A stretch of 64,000 bases of DNA from JBDHWG01 sp046328505 (GTDB lineage Bacteria; Chloroflexota; Anaerolineae; Epilineales; JAHCIE01). Made by a program: the position numbers and the translations under genes. Under the pieces are notes generated by a model, which was not told the DNA's origin, ran no database searches, and saw only the letters and a program-made list of their open reading frames with translations. Positions 12,101 through 21,287 of the stretch are shown here, one piece after another. How positions within the stretch are numbered: the first letter of the stretch is position 1; every line of letters begins with the position of its first letter. Location of the stretch: NCBI GenBank assembly GCA_046328505.1, contig JAXLWL010000005.1, positions 496,001-560,000 of the forward strand. The letters run 5' to 3'.

Positions 12101-12663
12101 CTGACAAGGGATTGATCGTCTTCCAGGTGCTCGGAATGCCATTGGAGGGTCGCATACGAATGTGGCAGGGGCAGGCCGACGCGGGTATCGCGCAGATACG
12201 CGAGGCGACGGCGGCGTGGCAAGCGATGGGGACCATGGCCGGCCAGGCCATGTATCTCTTGCTGTTGATTGAAGCGTACCGGGATGCCGGTGACGTTGCC
12301 CAGGCCATGGCGACTGTGGAAGAAGCCCTGGCCCTCATCGAGCAAGCGGGGTTACGTTCCAGCGAGGCTGAGGTGTGGCGACTCAAGGGGGAGTTGCTGG
12401 CAAGCGGCGCCATACCCGGCGAAGCCGAGGCTGAGGCCTCCTTCCAGCACGCGATTGCCCTGGCCCGTCAGCAGGGTGCGCGGTCGTGGGAGTTGCGGGC
12501 CACCGTCAGCCTGGCGCGTTTGTGGCGACACCGGGGACGGACCGAGGAAGCGCGGCAGATTTTGACGGACATCTACAGCTGGTTCACCGAGGGATTCGAT
12601 ACGCCGGACTTGAGAGAGGCCCGGGACTTGCTGCAAGACCTGGGGTGTGGGGAATTCGCCTGA
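9127..12663 (+). CDS. BTAD-AAA-TPR transcriptional activator (SARP/AfsR-like)
   Basis: This 1,178-residue cytoplasmic regulator has a winged-helix DNA-binding domain at about 1-97 (LSLLGPFQAVLEG...DKARALLIFLA) and a bacterial transcriptional activation domain at about 100-250 (EELGVAPARET). An AAA/STAND ATPase follows, with Walker A GEAGSGKTT at 300-308 and a Walker B-like LILLLDDLQWAD near 460. The second half is TPR-like helical repeats. Proteins of this class couple ATP hydrolysis and ligand or protein sensing to promoter activation. The start at 9127 was preferred over the upstream in-frame ATG at 8950 because it has a G-rich ribosome site and follows the -10 box, and because the domain begins immediately. 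The adjacent small divergent gene is the obvious candidate target. The effector is unknown. Confidence 0.9.
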   Translation: MSRLALSLLGPFQAVLEGQPVVGFRSDKARALLIFLAVEASRPHARETLAGLLWPDYPNATALTYLRSALANLRHLLDEPSKGLATSSSLFLLVNRETVQFNPVADARLDVVALTRLLEGHPTLGDLEQAVALCRGPFLEGFSIGACAAFDEWLLFKREQFSRLELSALHRLATAYIAKGQYAQAEACARRQLTLDPWDEPAHRQLMAVLAFDGRPGAALAQYEACRRVLAEELGVAPARETVDLRDRIQAGTLDEVLPQVKDAGGHRAPFVVRDRELAQLESHLTQALASNGGVVFVIGEAGSGKTTLMREFSRRAVASHRNAVGATGRCTASIGLGDPYLPFREVVQMLTGDIDVLRAGSAPVPEHVQRLWAVAPTAVRTLVESAPGLVDRFVAGDALALRTEAFAVADGLHTTAGARAALAARVRSQAERNKGATILEQSDLFEQVTAFLRALARHHPLILLLDDLQWADNGSISLLFHLGRSLAGSRILIVGAYRPEDIAQGRDGGRHPLSAVVHELQRDLGEIVLDLNQAAGRPFIDALLDSEPNRLGEVFRDTLYRRTEGHPLFAVELLQSLQEHGSLTRNDAGEWVEGQTLDWETLPARVEAIVAERIERLPAEVQMLLGAASVEGEEFSAEIVAHVQGLEERDLKARLSYALSSDYHLVRSRGLQRIEGRLFSRYRFRHHLFWQYLYNRLDEAERARLHEAVGAMLESLYAAAADHDTSRAPRLAWHFEQAGQIDKAVLYRRRAGDEAMRLAACEEAIAHYMHALALLATLPASAGRTEQEVALRFALAAPLSLTRGWAGLETRDVLARAYELAQAIDAGPQFVATLLALSAMYIAQGEIQKAVALGEELLQVAEQAEDPLSLAAAHVGIGAALFFQGVVQRARDHLEQAEALYAVQPSGPLGLPIGLDPEVSGLTWLALVVWEAGYPDQAAERSRAAIARARELGQPTTLAFALAIAGAWFHSLRREMEEVQACQETLRRIASDKGLIVFQVLGMPLEGRIRMWQGQADAGIAQIREATAAWQAMGTMAGQAMYLLLLIEAYRDAGDVAQAMATVEEALALIEQAGLRSSEAEVWRLKGELLASGAIPGEAEAEASFQHAIALARQQGARSWELRATVSLARLWRHRGRTEEARQILTDIYSWFTEGFDTPDLREARDLLQDLGCGEFA

Positions 12664-12683
12664 AATCGACGATGGGGTTCGGA

Positions 12684-12723
12684 AAACGGGTCGGCGGCGG
12701 AACGTTCCGCCGCCGACCCGTTT
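12684..12723. terminator. Bidirectional terminator between convergent genes
   Basis: A perfect 40-bp palindrome, AAACGGGTCGGCGGCGGAA and its complement, has flanking A and T runs. It lies between the stop of the BTAD activator and the stop of the convergent peptidase gene. Confidence 0.85.
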
Positions 12724-12751
12724 AGCCACTGTGCGCGCGATGAATGTCTTA

Positions 12752-14059
12752 CTACGCGGTGAACGGGTATCGTCCCAGCCGGCCGCGACCGCTCCCGTTG
12801 TTCGGGGTCCGCCCTGAGCCGGGATTGATGCTCTGGCCCGGCGTCGGCTGTGTCGCCGCCGAGCCGGTGCGGGTCACACTGAATCCGCTGCCATCCTCTG
12901 TCACAGCGGAGGTCGTCGCGATGGTATTATTGTACATGTCGACCATCGTGATGGGGCGGCCGCCGGCTTGCGCGATCGTTACGCTGTCGCCGTCCTTGAC
13001 GGCGCTACTACCGCTGAACGTGATCGTTCCGAAGTTGTCGAGGGGCGTGATCCGCCGTCCGGCGACGGGCGCCTCTGTCACCCACTCAGCGGACGAGTGC
13101 GACGACGAGTAAGTCACGTTCGTCTCGTAGGTCGCGCCCGTCGTGTTGTTCTGGAAGGCGATGAGCCACTGGTTGGGCTGCGTTTCTGTGATCGAAACTG
13201 TCACAGAGTCGCCGGGCTTGACGGCCAAAGCCACGCGGCGCGAGGACTGTGGCAGGGTCTCGATCCATGCGCTGTACTGGACAGACCCGTTGCCGCGGCT
13301 CGTCTCCATCGTGCCGGCCTGAATCAGGTCGCGGCTTGAGACACCTCCGATGCCGACCCAGCTCGCCGCAGTGCCAAGCGGAATGGCGCCGTCGGACTGG
13401 GGGACCGTCCAGGTACCCGTCACGCTGGTATACGAGCCGGTGGTTGCCGCGTAGCCGGACCAGTTGTGCGACACATTCTCGCTGTTCGGGTTGACGCGCC
13501 TGCCCGGCGGGATTGGGCTGGAGGGAGAGGATGGCGCCTGGCCGGGCACGGTCGCGACGCTGCTATCGGGATGGTCGTCGTTTTGAATCAGCCATGTTCC
13601 CTGGTCGAGGACGAGCGTGTAGACGTTCTGGTCCCGGCTCACGTCGGTCGTGCCGTCTGCGTACGTCGTCTCCCACGTCTCATAAGTCGTTGCCGTCGCC
13701 GTCGTATCGGTCTTCAGGCTGACATCGCCCCACTCGAGCTTGACGAGCTTGATGGCCTTGACACTGTTACGCGCCAGATCCTGGTTCGTCTGAACCATCT
13801 GGTCGTAGTAGTCGCTCGTCGAGGTATCCTTCATAATAGTGGGATCGTGCGCGGCGAAGGCTTGCTGCTGCGCGTCGTTGGCCTTTTGGATAACGGCCTG
13901 GATGGCGGCGGTCGTCGGCTCATCCGCCGATGGGCTGGCCCAGGCCAGGCCGGCGGTGTGGCCGAAGACGGCCACTAGGGCCAGTGCCAGCGCGAGGGCG
14001 ACGGCTCGCCAGGCCGGGCTTCTAAGCGCCTCGCGGCGCGAACATGTCTCTCTAGGCAT
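12752..14059 (-). CDS. Secreted G1-family (eqolisin-type) glutamic peptidase with NTF2-like prodomain
   Basis: This 435-residue protein has a signal peptide (about 1-42, ending AGLAWA). An NTF2/SnoaL-like domain follows at about 48-165, then a Pro/Ser linker. The G1 peptidase domain spans about 192-400. Its landmarks are NWSGYAATTG, VTGTWTVPQ, WVGIGG, DLIQAGT (candidate catalytic Gln247) and SAEWVTEAP (candidate Glu325 or Glu329). The family uses a Gln/Glu pair and usually acts at acidic pH outside the cell. The N-terminal domain may act as a propeptide or chaperone; that is inference. The tail is Gly/Arg/Asn-rich. The ATG at 14059 follows GAGAGAGG. The gene is monocistronic and ends at the shared terminator 12684-12723. 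Confidence 0.88.
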   Translation of the reverse strand: MPRETCSRREALRSPAWRAVALALALALVAVFGHTAGLAWASPSADEPTTAAIQAVIQKANDAQQQAFAAHDPTIMKDTSTSDYYDQMVQTNQDLARNSVKAIKLVKLEWGDVSLKTDTTATATTYETWETTYADGTTDVSRDQNVYTLVLDQGTWLIQNDDHPDSSVATVPGQAPSSPSSPIPPGRRVNPNSENVSHNWSGYAATTGSYTSVTGTWTVPQSDGAIPLGTAASWVGIGGVSSRDLIQAGTMETSRGNGSVQYSAWIETLPQSSRRVALAVKPGDSVTVSITETQPNQWLIAFQNNTTGATYETNVTYSSSHSSAEWVTEAPVAGRRITPLDNFGTITFSGSSAVKDGDSVTIAQAGGRPITMVDMYNNTIATTSAVTEDGSGFSVTRTGSAATQPTPGQSINPGSGRTPNNGSGRGRLGRYPFTA

Positions 14060-14207
14060 GAGTATCCTCTCTCGCTTGAAAAAGCTGATGCCTTTTGCTT
14101 AACACATAGTTTACAAAGTGCGGCTGAAAACGGCAATAGCTCTGGTTAAGAAGAAGATAAGAGTAGTACCGGCCCCGTAGGTTGAAAAGGTGGAGGCAGA
14201 GCGTCGC

Positions 14208-14235
14208 TTGTGGTGTGTAATAGAGTGTGTATACT
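14208..14235 (+). promoter_or_regulatory. Promoter of the toxin-antitoxin operon
   Basis: TTGTGG, a 16-bp spacer and TATACT are followed within 12 bp by a strong AGGAGGT site, so the predicted 5' leader is very short. Confidence 0.6.
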
Positions 14236-14253
14236 TTTGATAGGAGGTGCAGC

Positions 14254-14529
14254 ATGACGCAACTGCATCGGGTGCAACTACTGATCGAGGAGGAGCAACG
14301 CGAAACCCTCGCTGAGATAGCGGCCCGCGAGGGACGGAGCGTGTCGGATGTGGTGCGCGAGGTGATTCGCCTGGGCCTGGAACAGCGGCGGCGGACACAA
14401 GGCGGCTGGCGTGATGCGCTCGAACGCTTGGCGGTGATTCGCGGCCGTGGCCCGGTTGCGATTGTCTCTGACCGCGATTTGCTGGCGGAAGCGCGCGCCG
14501 AGCGCATCGAGGAATTGGGGGGAGCGTGA
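14254..14529 (+). CDS. Ribbon-helix-helix antitoxin (VapB-like)
   Basis: This 91-residue protein has an N-terminal RHH/CopG-type fold: a strand HRVQLLIEEEQ, then helices ETLAEIAAREGRSVSDVVREVIRLGLEQ. A longer acidic and basic tail follows that would wrap the toxin. RHH antitoxins bind their own promoter as dimers and neutralise a PIN RNase. The gene has an excellent TAGGAGGT ribosome site at 14241-14248. Its stop overlaps the next start by four bases (GTGA), as is typical of coupled toxin-antitoxin pairs. Autoregulation of the 14208-14235 promoter is expected from the family. Confidence 0.88.
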   Translation: MTQLHRVQLLIEEEQRETLAEIAAREGRSVSDVVREVIRLGLEQRRRTQGGWRDALERLAVIRGRGPVAIVSDRDLLAEARAERIEELGGA

Positions 14530-14957
14530 CGCGACGAGTCATAGACGCCAATATTGCCATCGCGCTGGCGCTACGCTATCCCTACTCAGCAGCCGCAAGC
14601 CAGCGCCTCATGACGTGGCACGATGACGGTGACGAGCTTTTCGTTCCCTCGCTGTGGCAATACGAGGTCGTCTCTGTGCTCCGCAAAGCCGTCGCCGCGA
14701 AGATGCTGTCCGCGGCAGATGCTCTTGAGGCGCTTGACGCGATATTCGTGCTTCAATTTACTGAGGTATCGCCTTCGCTCGATACGCATCGCCTGGCGCT
14801 TGCCTGGGCCGACCGTCTCAACCACGCAGCAGCCTACGATGCACAGTACCTGGCGGCTGCCGAACAGTTGGGCGCGGAGTTGTGGACGGCCGATAGGCGT
14901 CTTGTGCAACGTGCTCAGCAGCTAGGCGTCCAGTGGGTACGGCACGTAGAAGACTAA
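14526..14957 (+). CDS. PIN-domain ribonuclease toxin (VapC-like)
   Basis: This 143-residue single PIN domain starts at GTG 14526, inside the antitoxin stop. The expected acidic metal-binding residues are visible: Asp7 in VIDANI, Glu47 in LWQYEVVSVL, Asp105 in AAAYDAQYLA and Asp123 in LWTADRRL. VapC proteins are Mg-dependent endoribonucleases that cut tRNA or rRNA when released from VapB. All four acidic positions are intact, so the toxin should be active. It ends ten bases from the convergent zwf stop, with no terminator visible between them. Confidence 0.9.
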   Translation: MTRRVIDANIAIALALRYPYSAAASQRLMTWHDDGDELFVPSLWQYEVVSVLRKAVAAKMLSAADALEALDAIFVLQFTEVSPSLDTHRLALAWADRLNHAAAYDAQYLAAAEQLGAELWTADRRLVQRAQQLGVQWVRHVED

Positions 14958-14967
14958 GCCGGGAGCG

Positions 14968-16380
14968 CTACGCTTCTTCCGCCGCTTCCTTGGCTGTCGA
15001 AACGGCCGACGCCGTCGGGTTGTGCCAGCCGCCGTGCGGCTCAATGAGCCTGTTCGCTTCCGCCGGTCCCCATGTATTTGGCTCATACTCATAGACAGGC
15101 GTCGGATTCTGCAGCGCCGGCTCCACGACTTCCCACGCGGCTTCGACGGCGTCCTGCCGCGTAAAGAGGGTCGGATCGCCACGCAGTGCGTCGCCGAGTA
15201 ACCGCTCGTAGGGCGTCATCTGGCGCGGTGGCTGGTGAACGGCGACCAACTCCACCCACTCCCCCTTCATCGCCTCGCCCGGCATCTTGGCTTGCCCACC
15301 GACGGCGATGAGCACCTCTGGACTGAGACGGAAGCGGAAGGTGTTTGGCTCGCCGGTCGGGGCGGTGCGGAAGACGGCGTGCGGCGCGTACCGCAGCTTG
15401 ACCAGCACCTCCGTCGTCGTCACCGGCAGGCACTTGCCCGCTCGGATGTAGAACGGCACATTGTCCCAACGCCAGTTATCCACATAAACCCGCATGGCGG
15501 CGAAGGTCTCGACCTGCGAGTCCGCCGCGACGCCGTCCTCCTGCCGATAGCCGCGATATTGCCCGCGCACTACGTCGGCCGGCTTGACGTCGCGCATGGC
15601 TTTGAGCAGGACGGCTTTCTGGTCGCGTGTCGCCTCGTTATCGTCCTTCGACGGCGCTTCCATTGCCAGCAGCGCCGCGACCTGGAGCATGTGGTTCTGC
15701 ACGACATCGCGAATAGCGCCGACTTCCTCATAGAAACGGCCGCGGCCGCGCACGCCGAAATCCTCGGCCATCGTGATTTGCACACTCGATACGAAGTGGC
15801 GGTTCCAGATCGGCTCCAGGAAGGCGTTGGCGAAGCGGAAGAAGAGCAGGTTCTGGACGGGTTCCTTGCCGAGGTAGTGGTCGATTCGGAAGATCGCCTC
15901 TTCCGGGAAGTACTGATGCAGAATCTTGCTCAGCTCTTTCGCCGACGCCAGGTCGCGCCCGAACGGCTTCTCGACGACGACGCGGGCGTTCTCGGCGCAC
16001 CCCGACTCGGCCAGCCCTTGAGCCACTGTCGCGAACATCGACGGCGGGATGGCAAGGTAGTGCAAGGGGTGGGCGGCAGAGCCGAGGAGAGCGCGCAATT
16101 GCTTGTAGGTGTTGGGGTCGCGGTAGTCGCTGTCCACGTACTGCAGGCGCTCCACGAGCTTGCGAAAGGCGTCTTCGTCCACGCCGCCGGCGTGCGCCAG
16201 GCTATCACGGGCGCGCTCGCGTAGCTGTTCGAGAGACCAGCCGGACTTCGCGACGCCGATAATGGGCATATCCAGGTATCCACGGCGAATCAACGCCTGG
16301 AGCGCGGGGAAAATCTGCTTGTAGGCCAGGTCACCTGTGGCGCCGAAAAATACAAACGCATCCGCGTGAGACGATTCCAT
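14968..16380 (-). CDS. zwf: Glucose-6-phosphate 1-dehydrogenase
   Basis: This 470-residue enzyme oxidises glucose 6-phosphate to 6-phosphogluconolactone with NAD(P)+, the entry step of the oxidative pentose phosphate pathway. The N-terminal dinucleotide-binding motif is FFGATGDLAYKQIFPAL. The substrate and catalytic motif RIDHYLGKEPVQN is near 190, and EKPFGRD and FYIRAGKCLP are also present. Length fits the family. The ATG at 16380 follows GGAGGAG. The gene is monocistronic and convergent with the toxin gene. No pgl, gnd or tal gene is visible in this window. Confidence 0.95.
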   Translation of the reverse strand: MESSHADAFVFFGATGDLAYKQIFPALQALIRRGYLDMPIIGVAKSGWSLEQLRERARDSLAHAGGVDEDAFRKLVERLQYVDSDYRDPNTYKQLRALLGSAAHPLHYLAIPPSMFATVAQGLAESGCAENARVVVEKPFGRDLASAKELSKILHQYFPEEAIFRIDHYLGKEPVQNLLFFRFANAFLEPIWNRHFVSSVQITMAEDFGVRGRGRFYEEVGAIRDVVQNHMLQVAALLAMEAPSKDDNEATRDQKAVLLKAMRDVKPADVVRGQYRGYRQEDGVAADSQVETFAAMRVYVDNWRWDNVPFYIRAGKCLPVTTTEVLVKLRYAPHAVFRTAPTGEPNTFRFRLSPEVLIAVGGQAKMPGEAMKGEWVELVAVHQPPRQMTPYERLLGDALRGDPTLFTRQDAVEAAWEVVEPALQNPTPVYEYEPNTWGPAEANRLIEPHGGWHNPTASAVSTAKEAAEEA

Positions 16381-16485
16381 CCTACTCCTCCACTTTATGC
16401 AACGCTGCTCGGCCGCTTTGCACTTTTACGTGCGGAACGGAAATTGTACTCTAATTGCGTCAACTGGCACACCGCGCAAGACAAA

Positions 16486-16522
16486 ATGTTGGGCAACATC
16501 TTCGACAGGTGTTGCCCAACAT
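16486..16522 (-). terminator. Intrinsic terminator of the ferric-reductase-like operon
   Basis: Thirteen-base arms (ATGTTGGGCAACA and complement) surround an 11-nt loop and are followed on the minus strand by TTTTG. It sits between the reductase stop at 16572 and the zwf start. Confidence 0.8.
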
Positions 16523-16571
16523 CTTGCTACGTTTCCAGATACTCGCCGGTGAAGGCGAGTCGTGTGCGGTC

Positions 16572-17345
16572 TCACATCGCCGCAACCGCGTCTTCGCCCA
16601 TGCCTTCGCTGCCCGACCTCTGGAGTGCGGGCCGCGCTCGGCGGGCGCGTTGCGCGCGCGTGACCTTGATGCGATACGCGGTGAGCGCGACAACGCTGGC
16701 GGCGGTCAGAGCGTACATCAGCCGCACGGCGAGGTTCGTGCTATCCGTCCCGGACATCAGGCCGTGAAGTGTGACCATGACGTAGACGGCGAAGCTGCTG
16801 TAGTGCAGCGCGCGCCAGGCGCGATGTCCGATGTACTGCCGAACGTAGAAGCTGAAGCTCACCAGGGCCGCCACGTAGAGGCCGATCTGGCCCAGGCCGA
16901 CCCACAGGGGGCGGTAGTCGGTGCTCGTGAACGGAACGAGGATCTGCGCCAGTGAGTAGCCGATATACTGATCGCCCAGAAGGATAAGTCCGTGAAAGGC
17001 CGCGAACGCCAGCGCCAGGAGGCTCACGAATTGGTGCAGGTCCACCGTCGCCAGCCCACCGGGCCACTTTCGCCCCAGCTTGTTGGTAATCATCAGGCCA
17101 AAGACCACCGACAGCCACATCAGCAGGTAGGCCACGATCGCCGCGCCCCGCGACAGGTACCAGTAGCCCATGGGCGCTGCGCCGGTGAACGAGGCGATCA
17201 GGTTCGCCCACGAGAACGAGATGCTCGAAAGGGCGTTCCATGCTGCCCCCGCGCCTGTGCCCAGGGCTCCGCCCAAGCCGACAAGTAGCGCGAACATCCC
17301 CATGCTGCCGGTCATCCGTGTGAGGGTCATGTTAATCTTGTTCAT
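16572..17345 (-). CDS. Ferric-reductase-like transmembrane protein (haem b type)
   Basis: This 257-residue membrane protein has about six transmembrane helices. His residues that fit bis-His haem ligation sit in helices LHQFVSLLALAFAAFHGL and RALHYSSFAVYVMVTLHGL. It matches the ferric-reductase/YedZ-like membrane domain but has no FAD or NAD(P)H domain, so it needs a partner for electron supply. The ATG at 17345 was chosen for its GGAAGGAG ribosome site. The longer in-frame extension upstream is low-complexity Arg/Gln sequence belonging to the neighbouring gene in another frame. It is probably co-transcribed with the Thr-rich protein at 17377 from the box-containing promoter at 17900-17932. 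The physiological substrate is unknown. Confidence 0.85.
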   Translation of the reverse strand: MNKINMTLTRMTGSMGMFALLVGLGGALGTGAGAAWNALSSISFSWANLIASFTGAAPMGYWYLSRGAAIVAYLLMWLSVVFGLMITNKLGRKWPGGLATVDLHQFVSLLALAFAAFHGLILLGDQYIGYSLAQILVPFTSTDYRPLWVGLGQIGLYVAALVSFSFYVRQYIGHRAWRALHYSSFAVYVMVTLHGLMSGTDSTNLAVRLMYALTAASVVALTAYRIKVTRAQRARRARPALQRSGSEGMGEDAVAAM

Positions 17346-17376
17346 CGTCGTGCTCCTTCCTCGTGTGTGCTTTCCG

Positions 17377-17817
17377 TTACTTCGATGAGCGCGTGCGCGT
17401 GACGGCCGCCGGGGCCGTTGTCGTCGTCTTGCTTGTCGTGGATGCCGCTGCTGTTGCCTGCGCGGTCGCTGTTGGCGCTGCCGTCGGCGCGGTTGTCGCC
17501 GTGGCTGCCGGCTGTGTCGTCGCCGTGGCTGCTGGCTGCGTTGCCGTAGCCGCCGACTGCGTGGTCGGTGTTGGCGGCGCTGAGGTTGCTGTGGCCGTTG
17601 GCAGCACGAGCGTGGATGTCGGGGCAGATGCAACCTGGGCCACGACGGCAACGGGCGTCGTATCCGTGTTCGCCTGCGAGGTGGCGGCGCCGCTATTCGC
17701 CAGAATGCCCCAGCTTCCCACGGTAAACCCGATAGCCAACGCGGCGATCGCCGTCTTCACTCCAGTAAGCCGCTTCCCCTGCTTCCGATTGGGTCCTGCG
17801 GGTGTGCGTTCTGTCAT
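17377..17817 (-). CDS. Membrane-anchored Thr/Ala-rich protein, partner of the reductase
   Basis: This 146-residue protein has a basic N-terminus, one membrane helix (about 20-42, VKTAIAALAIGFTVGSWGIL) and a long extracytoplasmic tail of Thr, Ala and Pro repeats (TATQPAATATT). The tail resembles a disordered surface linker rather than a folded domain. The ATG at 17817 follows AGGAGAG. The gene lies 31 bp upstream of the ferric-reductase-like gene in the same direction. It could be an anchoring or spacer subunit. No family name is recognised. Confidence 0.75.
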   Translation of the reverse strand: MTERTPAGPNRKQGKRLTGVKTAIAALAIGFTVGSWGILANSGAATSQANTDTTPVAVVAQVASAPTSTLVLPTATATSAPPTPTTQSAATATQPAATATTQPAATATTAPTAAPTATAQATAAASTTSKTTTTAPAAVTRTRSSK

Positions 17818-17899
17818 GGTATAGCTCTCCTGAATTCACTATGCTCAAGTTCGTTATGCTCACGTTCGCGTCAAACTGCGTTGACCGCTTACAGACCAC

Positions 17900-17932
17900 A
17901 GTATACCAGGCGGATTTTCAGACATTGTGAAG
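17900..17932 (-). promoter_or_regulatory. Shared-box promoter A (reductase operon)
   Basis: On the minus strand the box TTCACAATGTCTGAAAAT is followed, 13 bases after TGTCTG, by a -10 TATACT. The same box at the same spacing precedes two other operons, at 21288-21320 and 25029-25061. Confidence 0.75.
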
Positions 17933-17966
17933 AGCCGATTGGGAGAATGTGAGGATGGCGGGCAAG

Positions 17967-17992
17967 AAAAACTGCCGACCTGTGTCGGCAGT
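17967..17992 (-). terminator. Intrinsic terminator after the ABC permease
   Basis: ACTGCCGAC, a 4-nt loop and GTCGGCAGT form a perfect stem followed on the minus strand by TTTTC. It lies just after the permease stop at 18017. Confidence 0.85.
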
Positions 17993-18016
17993 CTGGAGGT
18001 CCGGAGCTGATCGAGG

Positions 18017-19261
<1,245 letters not shown>

Positions 19262-19345
19262 TGTCGTCTCCATATTCTGATCACACTCTCGATTTCAATG
19301 AGGTGCCTGTTCATAATGTCTCCTATGCCGCTCCTCACCCGGGCT

Positions 19346-19382
19346 CCCTCTCCCTCGCCGAGACTCTCGGTGAAGGAGAGGG
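19346..19382. repeat. Intercistronic palindrome between adaptor and permease
   Basis: CCCTCTCC...GGAGAGGG with an inner CCGAG/CTCGG stem. It resembles the TCTCCC-type hairpins at 24135-24161 and 59175-59209 and may tune expression of the downstream permease. Confidence 0.55.
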
Positions 19383-19402
19383 AAGGCCTGTTCGGGCGCC
19401 GC

Positions 19403-21211
19403 TTACATGCCGCCCGCCGGCGGGCCGCCGCCAACACCTGGGATACCCATGCCGCCCTGGTTGCTCTTGGTCGTGCTGCTGCTCGAACTGCTGCTCCCGC
19501 CGGCGCCGCTGACGATGACCACATCGCCTTCCTTCAGATTGGCGCTGCTAATCTCGGTCTTCGAGCCGTCGGTGAGGCCTGCGGTCACCGGCACCTGGAC
19601 GCTTTCGCCGTTGCGCAGGACGGTTACGACCTTCTGCTGATTCACCGTCTGGATGGCCTTGGTCGGTACCGTCAGCACGCCCTGTCGGCTGTCCGTCACG
19701 ATGTTGAGCGTCGCCGTCATCCCCGCCGCCACGCTCGGGTCGGTCTCCGTCACCTTCACGGTCACCGTGTAGTTCACGACGCCGCTCGTGCTCGTTCCCA
19801 CCGGACTGATCGCTGTAACTTCGCCGGCCAGCGTCTTGTCAGACAGGGCTTCGAGCGCGATGTTGACTGTTTGCCCGACCTTGAGCTTGGCGCGGTCTAG
19901 CTCGGAAACCTGCGCCTGGATCTGCATATCGTTCAGGTCGGCGAGGTGGATCGGGTTACTGCTGGCGCTCGCGGTCGTTCCCGCCACCGCGTTAACCTCC
20001 GTCACCACCCCCGCTGTCGGCGCGGTGAGCGTCGCCTGCTCCAGCTTGATCTGGGCCTGCTTCAACGCTGCTTCGGCTTGCGTCACCGCCGTCTCTGCCA
20101 CCTGCACCGTCAGGGTATCCGGACCTTTCTTGAGCGCGTCGAGGGCGGCTTGCGCTTCCGTGACAGCCGCCTTGGCCTGCGTCACTTCGGCGTCTGTCGG
20201 CCCCTCCTTCAGCTTGTCGAGCGCGGCCTGGGCCTGGGTCACGTTCTGCTGCGCGACGGCCACGTCGTTCGGATCGACGTTCGTAAGCTTCGCAAGGCTC
20301 GCCTCAGCCGCCTTCTCAGTCTGCTCCGCGGCGGCCACGGCGGCGTCGGTTGGCCCCGCCTGGAGCGCGGCCAGGTCATTCTGCGCGATCTGCACAGCCG
20401 CCTCTTGCTGGTTGACCTGGGCGCGGGCGTTCTGGCAGCTCGAGTCGTTGTCGGGGTCCTTGGTGCGTCCGCAGGTGGAGTCGCGGCTAGACTGAGCCGC
20501 CCAGAGGGCGTTCTTCGCCTGCTCGACCTTCTGCTGCGCGTTGGCGATGTCCGTCGCCGTCGCGCCCGCCTTGACGCTATCCAGGTTCGCCTGGGCGGAG
20601 GTGATGGCCGCCTGCGCCGAAGCGATCTCGGCGGCGGTCGCCGTTCCCTGGCGCGCCTTCGCCAGAGTTGCCTGCGCCGAGGCCACCTTGGACTGGGCAT
20701 CGGTCAGTTCGGCCTGGGTAGGCCCGGCGTAGAGCGCATCGAGCGCGGCCTGCGCGCTATCCACCTTGGCCTGGGCGGTGGCGAGGTCAGTGTCGCTCGC
20801 GCCTTCCTTTGCCTGCGCCAGCTTGAGCTTGGCGCTATCGAGGCTTGCCTGGGCGGTCGTTACCTGCGCTTCCAGGTCCGCCGTGTCGAGTCGGACCAAC
20901 GCCTGGCCCGCCTGGACGACATCGCCCTGCTTCACCAGGACTTCCTTGACAATTCCGCTCGACGAAAAGTTAAGATCCGCTTCCGTAGCGGGCTCGATAT
21001 TGCCGGTCGCAGTCACGGTCGAGGCGAGATCGCCGCGCGCGATTGTGGCCGTGGTCGTGGTCGTCGCCGTCGCGGCGGACGCAGACTGATAGCGCTCGTA
21101 CGCGAAAAGGCCTGCGCCGGCCATGATGACTACCACCAAGAGCCACAGCCAGCGGCGGCCACTCCATACATTGCGAATCGCTTTTCCATCTCGAAGGGTT
21201 GCAGTTACCAT
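19403..21211 (-). CDS. HlyD/MacA-type periplasmic adaptor with very long coiled coil
   Basis: This 602-residue membrane-fusion protein has one N-terminal helix (WLWLLVVVIMAGAGLFAY), a lipoyl half-site (TATGNIEPATEADLNFSSSGIV), then about 330 residues of Ala/Gln-rich coiled coil. The coil is built of 30-residue units ending in L..GPT or similar. After it come the second lipoyl half (TLTAPTAGVVTEVNAVAG), beta-barrel domains and a Ser/Gly-rich tail. A loop with two Cys (STCGRTKDPDNDSSCQ) sits in the coiled coil. Such adaptors link an inner-membrane ABC transporter to the envelope. The ATG at 21211 follows GGGAGAG. The gene is expressed from box-containing promoter B and co-oriented with the MacB permease. 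Confidence 0.9.
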   Translation of the reverse strand: MVTATLRDGKAIRNVWSGRRWLWLLVVVIMAGAGLFAYERYQSASAATATTTTTATIARGDLASTVTATGNIEPATEADLNFSSSGIVKEVLVKQGDVVQAGQALVRLDTADLEAQVTTAQASLDSAKLKLAQAKEGASDTDLATAQAKVDSAQAALDALYAGPTQAELTDAQSKVASAQATLAKARQGTATAAEIASAQAAITSAQANLDSVKAGATATDIANAQQKVEQAKNALWAAQSSRDSTCGRTKDPDNDSSCQNARAQVNQQEAAVQIAQNDLAALQAGPTDAAVAAAEQTEKAAEASLAKLTNVDPNDVAVAQQNVTQAQAALDKLKEGPTDAEVTQAKAAVTEAQAALDALKKGPDTLTVQVAETAVTQAEAALKQAQIKLEQATLTAPTAGVVTEVNAVAGTTASASSNPIHLADLNDMQIQAQVSELDRAKLKVGQTVNIALEALSDKTLAGEVTAISPVGTSTSGVVNYTVTVKVTETDPSVAAGMTATLNIVTDSRQGVLTVPTKAIQTVNQQKVVTVLRNGESVQVPVTAGLTDGSKTEISSANLKEGDVVIVSGAGGSSSSSSSTTKSNQGGMGIPGVGGGPPAGGM

Positions 21212-21287
21212 ATTACTCTCCCATGCTTCGGTAAATCGGTCGCCAGTTCTGTCAGGATAGAGAAGGAGTATTCCGTGCTCTGGCACC

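Noticed and set aside
16572..17651. Extended ferric-reductase reading frame up to 17651
   Set aside because: The extra 100 residues are Arg/Gln/Pro shadow of the Thr-rich gene; the start at 17345 has its own strong ribosome site.
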